A DNA stretch of 64,000 bases from Microcebus murinus (Eukaryota > Chordata > Mammalia > Primates > Cheirogaleidae). The notes beneath the pieces are model-generated. The model had not been told where the DNA came from and ran no database searches. It worked only from the letters and a program-made list of their open reading frames with translations. Numbering within the stretch: position 1 is the stretch's first letter; every line of letters begins with the position of its first letter. This document shows positions 61,155-64,000 of the stretch, piece after piece. The position numbers were made by a program, and so were the translations under genes. The stretch spans positions 53,691,501 to 53,755,500 of the forward strand of contig NC_134108.1 in the NCBI RefSeq assembly GCF_040939455.1, read 5' to 3'.

Positions 61155-61335
61155 ATGTAAAATAGGATTGTGTTTTAAAATATATGCATATATAAATATA
61201 TATGAAATACTCAGATATTAATACTAATTTCTATCAATATATACATTTTTATTATGATTTAAAAATTGGAATGAATTTTATATTTTTTAAAGTCCACTCT
61301 CTAAGGGAGCGTAACTATCTTAGGCCACCAGCATC

Positions 61336-61722
61336 TGTTACTGGCTGAACTGTATTTCTCCCTAAATTCCTATGCTGTAGTTCTAACTCTAAGTTCTTCA
61401 GAACATGACAGTATTTAGAAAAAGCACCTTTAAAGAGTCTTTAAGTTAAAATGAGGTGGTTAGTGTGGGCTTTAATCTGATTGGTGTCCTTATAGGAAGG
61501 GGAAATCTGAACAGAGATATGTACAGAGGGAAGACCTTGTGAAAATGTACAGACAAGATAATGATCTAGAGGCCATGGGAAGAGGCCTCAGAAGAAACCA
61601 ACTCTGCTGACACCTTGATCTCATATTTCTATCCTCCAGAATTGTGAGAAAATAAATTTCTATTATTTAAGCCACCCAGTCTATGGTACATTAGTATGGC
61701 AACCCTAGAAAACTAATATAGT
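61336..61722 (+). mobile_element. MaLR-type solo LTR (MST/MLT1-like)
   Basis: TGTTACTGGCTGAACTGTAT, AACATGACAGTATTTAG, ATTGGTGTCCTTATAGGAAG, CCTCAGAAGAAACCAACTCT, CTCCAGAATTGTGAGAAAAT then AAATTTCTATTATTTAAGCC and CACCCAGTCTATGGTACATT are in LTR order, with the polyadenylation signal in the AATAAATTTC block. No target duplication is evident. Confidence 0.88.
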
Positions 61723-63079
61723 ATATTTGAAAATTCTCTTGTACATCTATAGAAAGCAAAGGAATAAAGATCAAAGTCTACACCAACTTATGAGAATATA
61801 CTTCTCTGATCATATAACTAGGGAACTCTTCAGACTCACTCCTTTCAACATTTTATAAAGTTTTATAAAGTTTTTAGATAAATATAAAAATATACCTAGG
61901 AGAACATGACCAAAGGAAAGAGCACTCATCACTCAAAACAACATACAAAGTACCACCTGAGTACTGTCATTGCAGAGTTCATCTAGCTTTCAGTATAGAA
62001 ATACATGAAACTAGAGTGGTAATAATCAGAATAATTTTAATAAACTTCAGGGCTGTTTTATACTTGAGCCATTTGGTTACCATTTCTCATGTGTCTATCA
62101 TTGGTGTGTAGGGGAGGCAAAACTTAACCTCTATCCTCTTAGGGATTTTTTTTCAGCTGTGAATTGAATTTCTGTAAGATAGATCAAAAGGAGGAAAGGA
62201 CATAAATTTTTAATACAAGTTTTATGTGGCATAGGAACCTTCATAAGGAAACGAAGGCCCAAAGACACAGAGTTAAACACTTACTGAGTTGGACAAGGAA
62301 TAGTAAGTTGTGAAGAAACAACTAAACTATGTGGGGAAGCTAGAGGATAAGAGTTATTTTAACAAGATCTGTACAGAATTCTTCCAGTTTCAGCTTTCGG
62401 TTTTTGATAATAAGAATGGTGCTTTCCTTCTAGTATAGGAAGGACATTTTTCACATAGGAATTTCATCTCCTAACTGTAAGAAACAGAAGGAAGGTCACA
62501 GTGACTTCTTGCATCTGCTATTTTTAAGTGCCTTTATCTCAAAATAACTCATATGCCAGTGGCATATTTTGGGGTGGTCTGTGCTGAAAGTCTTTCAAGA
62601 ACAACACTCAATGAGGAAAGAGTAATAAACAGTAGTCTTTAATCTCGGGGGCTTTTCCTTCTAATTAAACAGATAAAACTAAAGAAGTGTATACACAAAA
62701 ACCCAAAGCACTAGAAAGAATCTTTTTTAAAAAAAGCTTTTTAGAAAAATATACTATAGCAATACTCTTAAGATATTTTCTTCCTATAAACAATAAGAAA
62801 TGTTTTATTTTACAGTAAAGTACCCATGCACAGATGTGCGAATTGAACAAGTAGAAACAAAGTGTTAATAAATAATATTCACCCCTAACTCTTGTACTTT
62901 GATCTATTCTGTTCCATTTTATGTCATTTAGATGCTGTTAGCAAAACATTAAATCCATAACATGAGTCACTAATGGATCATAACCTGTGGTTTGAAGAAT
63001 ACTGTACTAAGTGATATTATTCAGGACTTAAGGATTTTCAAATAAAGGATTGGGTAATAGGGTAGACAAGAAAGACAAC
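61723..63079. other. Unassigned; possible MIR at 62225-62330
   Basis: CATAAGGAAACGAAGGCCCA then AAGACACAGAGTTAAACACT resembles a plus-sense MIR core. Elsewhere nothing is recognised. Confidence 0.4.
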
Positions 63080-63260
63080 TGAATTTGAAATCAAAAGATC
63101 TTGATTAATGTTGCAGTTCCGTGTACTGACTTTGTGAGCTATTGTGAGTCAATCAACTTGAGTCTTAGTTTCTGGTCTATAATAACAATGGAGCCTTACT
63201 TTCTCATCTATAAAGTCAGAATATGAAATTTGCCTGTCCCATCAAATACAGCATTTATGA
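63080..63260 (-). repeat. MIR SINE, antisense
   Basis: GCAGTTCCGTGTACTGACTT, GTGAGTCAATCAACTTGAGT and CTTAGTTTCTGGTCTATAAT, then CTTTCTCATCTATAAAGTCA, follow the antisense MIR layout. Confidence 0.7.
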
Positions 63261-63569
63261 AAACAAACAGTGATAATGGATGTGGATGCATTTTTAAAAA
63301 TGCAAGGTAACAAAAAAATTACTATTTGAATGTTTAAATAGCTGGAAATAGACCAGATCACTATGATAAATTTTTAGAGACCTATATTTTTATAGGAATT
63401 TTAATTTTTCAGGTTTATCTACATAGTAAAGATATTTTGCTGCAACTAGGGGGAAAGGCCCAGTAAGAGGGTGCTTCTTGAAGTGAATACATGTGGAAAT
63501 CTAGTGCACGAGCCAAAGACCATACTATCCTCAGGAGATGCAGTACCTTTTCTTCATTAGTATTAATCT

Positions 63570-63745
63570 TTTAGGGCTGTTTTCTTAACAAAATACTGCA
63601 GACTAAACGACTTAAATAACAGAAATTTATTTTCTCACCGTTCTGGAAACTAGAAGTTTGAGATCAAGGTGTCAGCAAAGTTTGTTTCTTTGAGGCCATT
63701 TCCTTTGGCCTATAGATCACCATCCTCTGTATTTTCAAATGGTTT
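63570..63745 (-). mobile_element. MaLR-type LTR fragment, antisense
   Basis: GGGCTGTTTTCTTAACAAAA, TACTGCAGACTAAACGACTT, AATAACAGAAATTTATTTTC, TCACCGTTCTGGAAACTAGA and GATCAAGGTGTCAGCAAAG are the antisense of the 3' part of an MST/MLT1-type LTR. It fades after about 63745. Confidence 0.85.
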
Positions 63746-64000
63746 TCTGATGGGATTAAGACCACTGGGACTTAGGGATGCTATGTCTGAGGCTGTGAGA
63801 GGACAGCAGGTGAAGGAATTGCCTGAGCAGAAGTCTGAAATAAGGGCAGATGTTAACTGCCTAGTTGGGGGACATATATCAGTGATCTGGGAGTACAGCA
63901 AAGCATGCTCCAACCTCACAGCCTAAGAGGTCTCATGCATGAAAAGCCACAGGCGGCCTGACATGAAAACTTCTCATGGCTGTAGAGGTAGATCGCAGTA
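63746..64000. other. Unassigned sequence to the window end
   Basis: An 85-codon plus frame (63669-63926) overlaps the LTR and this stretch and looks incidental. No gene or repeat is assigned. Confidence 0.4.

Overview
The window is vertebrate, almost certainly primate, non-coding DNA. It is AT-rich and packed with interspersed repeats of many ages. No stretch supports a functional protein-coding gene, structural RNA gene, CRISPR array or bacterial-type operon. Apart from decayed L1 reverse-transcriptase reading frames, every open frame is short (about 150 codons or fewer), unrecognised and without coding support. The Alu elements carry an extra linker block between the two arms, with a TATATA stretch and a GTTGGCCAATTAATTTC-like stretch. 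The youngest L1s share one 3' UTR type. From established knowledge both features fit a strepsirrhine, probably lemuriform, genome. The species call is inference. The region is an intergenic desert or a large intron.

Layout. 1-14.4 kb: an Alu fragment at the left edge, a short L1 3' end, MIR and L2 fossils, an Alu left monomer with target-site duplication (7.84 kb), a nearly perfect 62-bp tandem duplication (11.08 kb), an MLT2-like LTR (11.2 kb) and an inverted L1 fragment (12.5 kb). 14.4-17.2 kb: a 5'-truncated lemur-type L1 followed directly by an ancient HAL1/L1M fragment. 17.2-22.4 kb: mostly repeat-poor, with one L1 3' end. 22.4-30.3 kb: L1M, an ERV1-like LTR, further LTR-like fossils, L2 and MIR. 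33.3-35.7 kb: one LTR inside another, bordered by an L1 3' end that abuts an older antisense L1. 37.3-37.8 kb: two MER5-type DNA transposon fossils. 39.58-42.18 kb: a complete twin-primed (5'-inverted) L1 with a 13-bp target-site duplication. 43-46 kb: two copies of an ancient repeat I cannot name. 47.6 kb: a very old CR1/L2-clade LINE remnant. 49.4-52.4 kb: a stack of nested insertions in an old L1. 54.7 and 59.15 kb: two Alus with clear target-site duplications. 56.1-57.2 kb: an L1M 3' end. 58-64 kb: several MaLR/ERVL-type LTRs.

No set of genes here works together. The content is a record of retrotransposition. The clearest results are the insertion structures read directly from the bases: the two 5'-inverted L1s, the LTR-in-LTR, the LTR-in-L1 with CACCA duplication, and the 62-bp tandem duplication. 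Repeat family names come from memory of consensus sequences and were not checked against a library. I found no convincing undescribed biological system.
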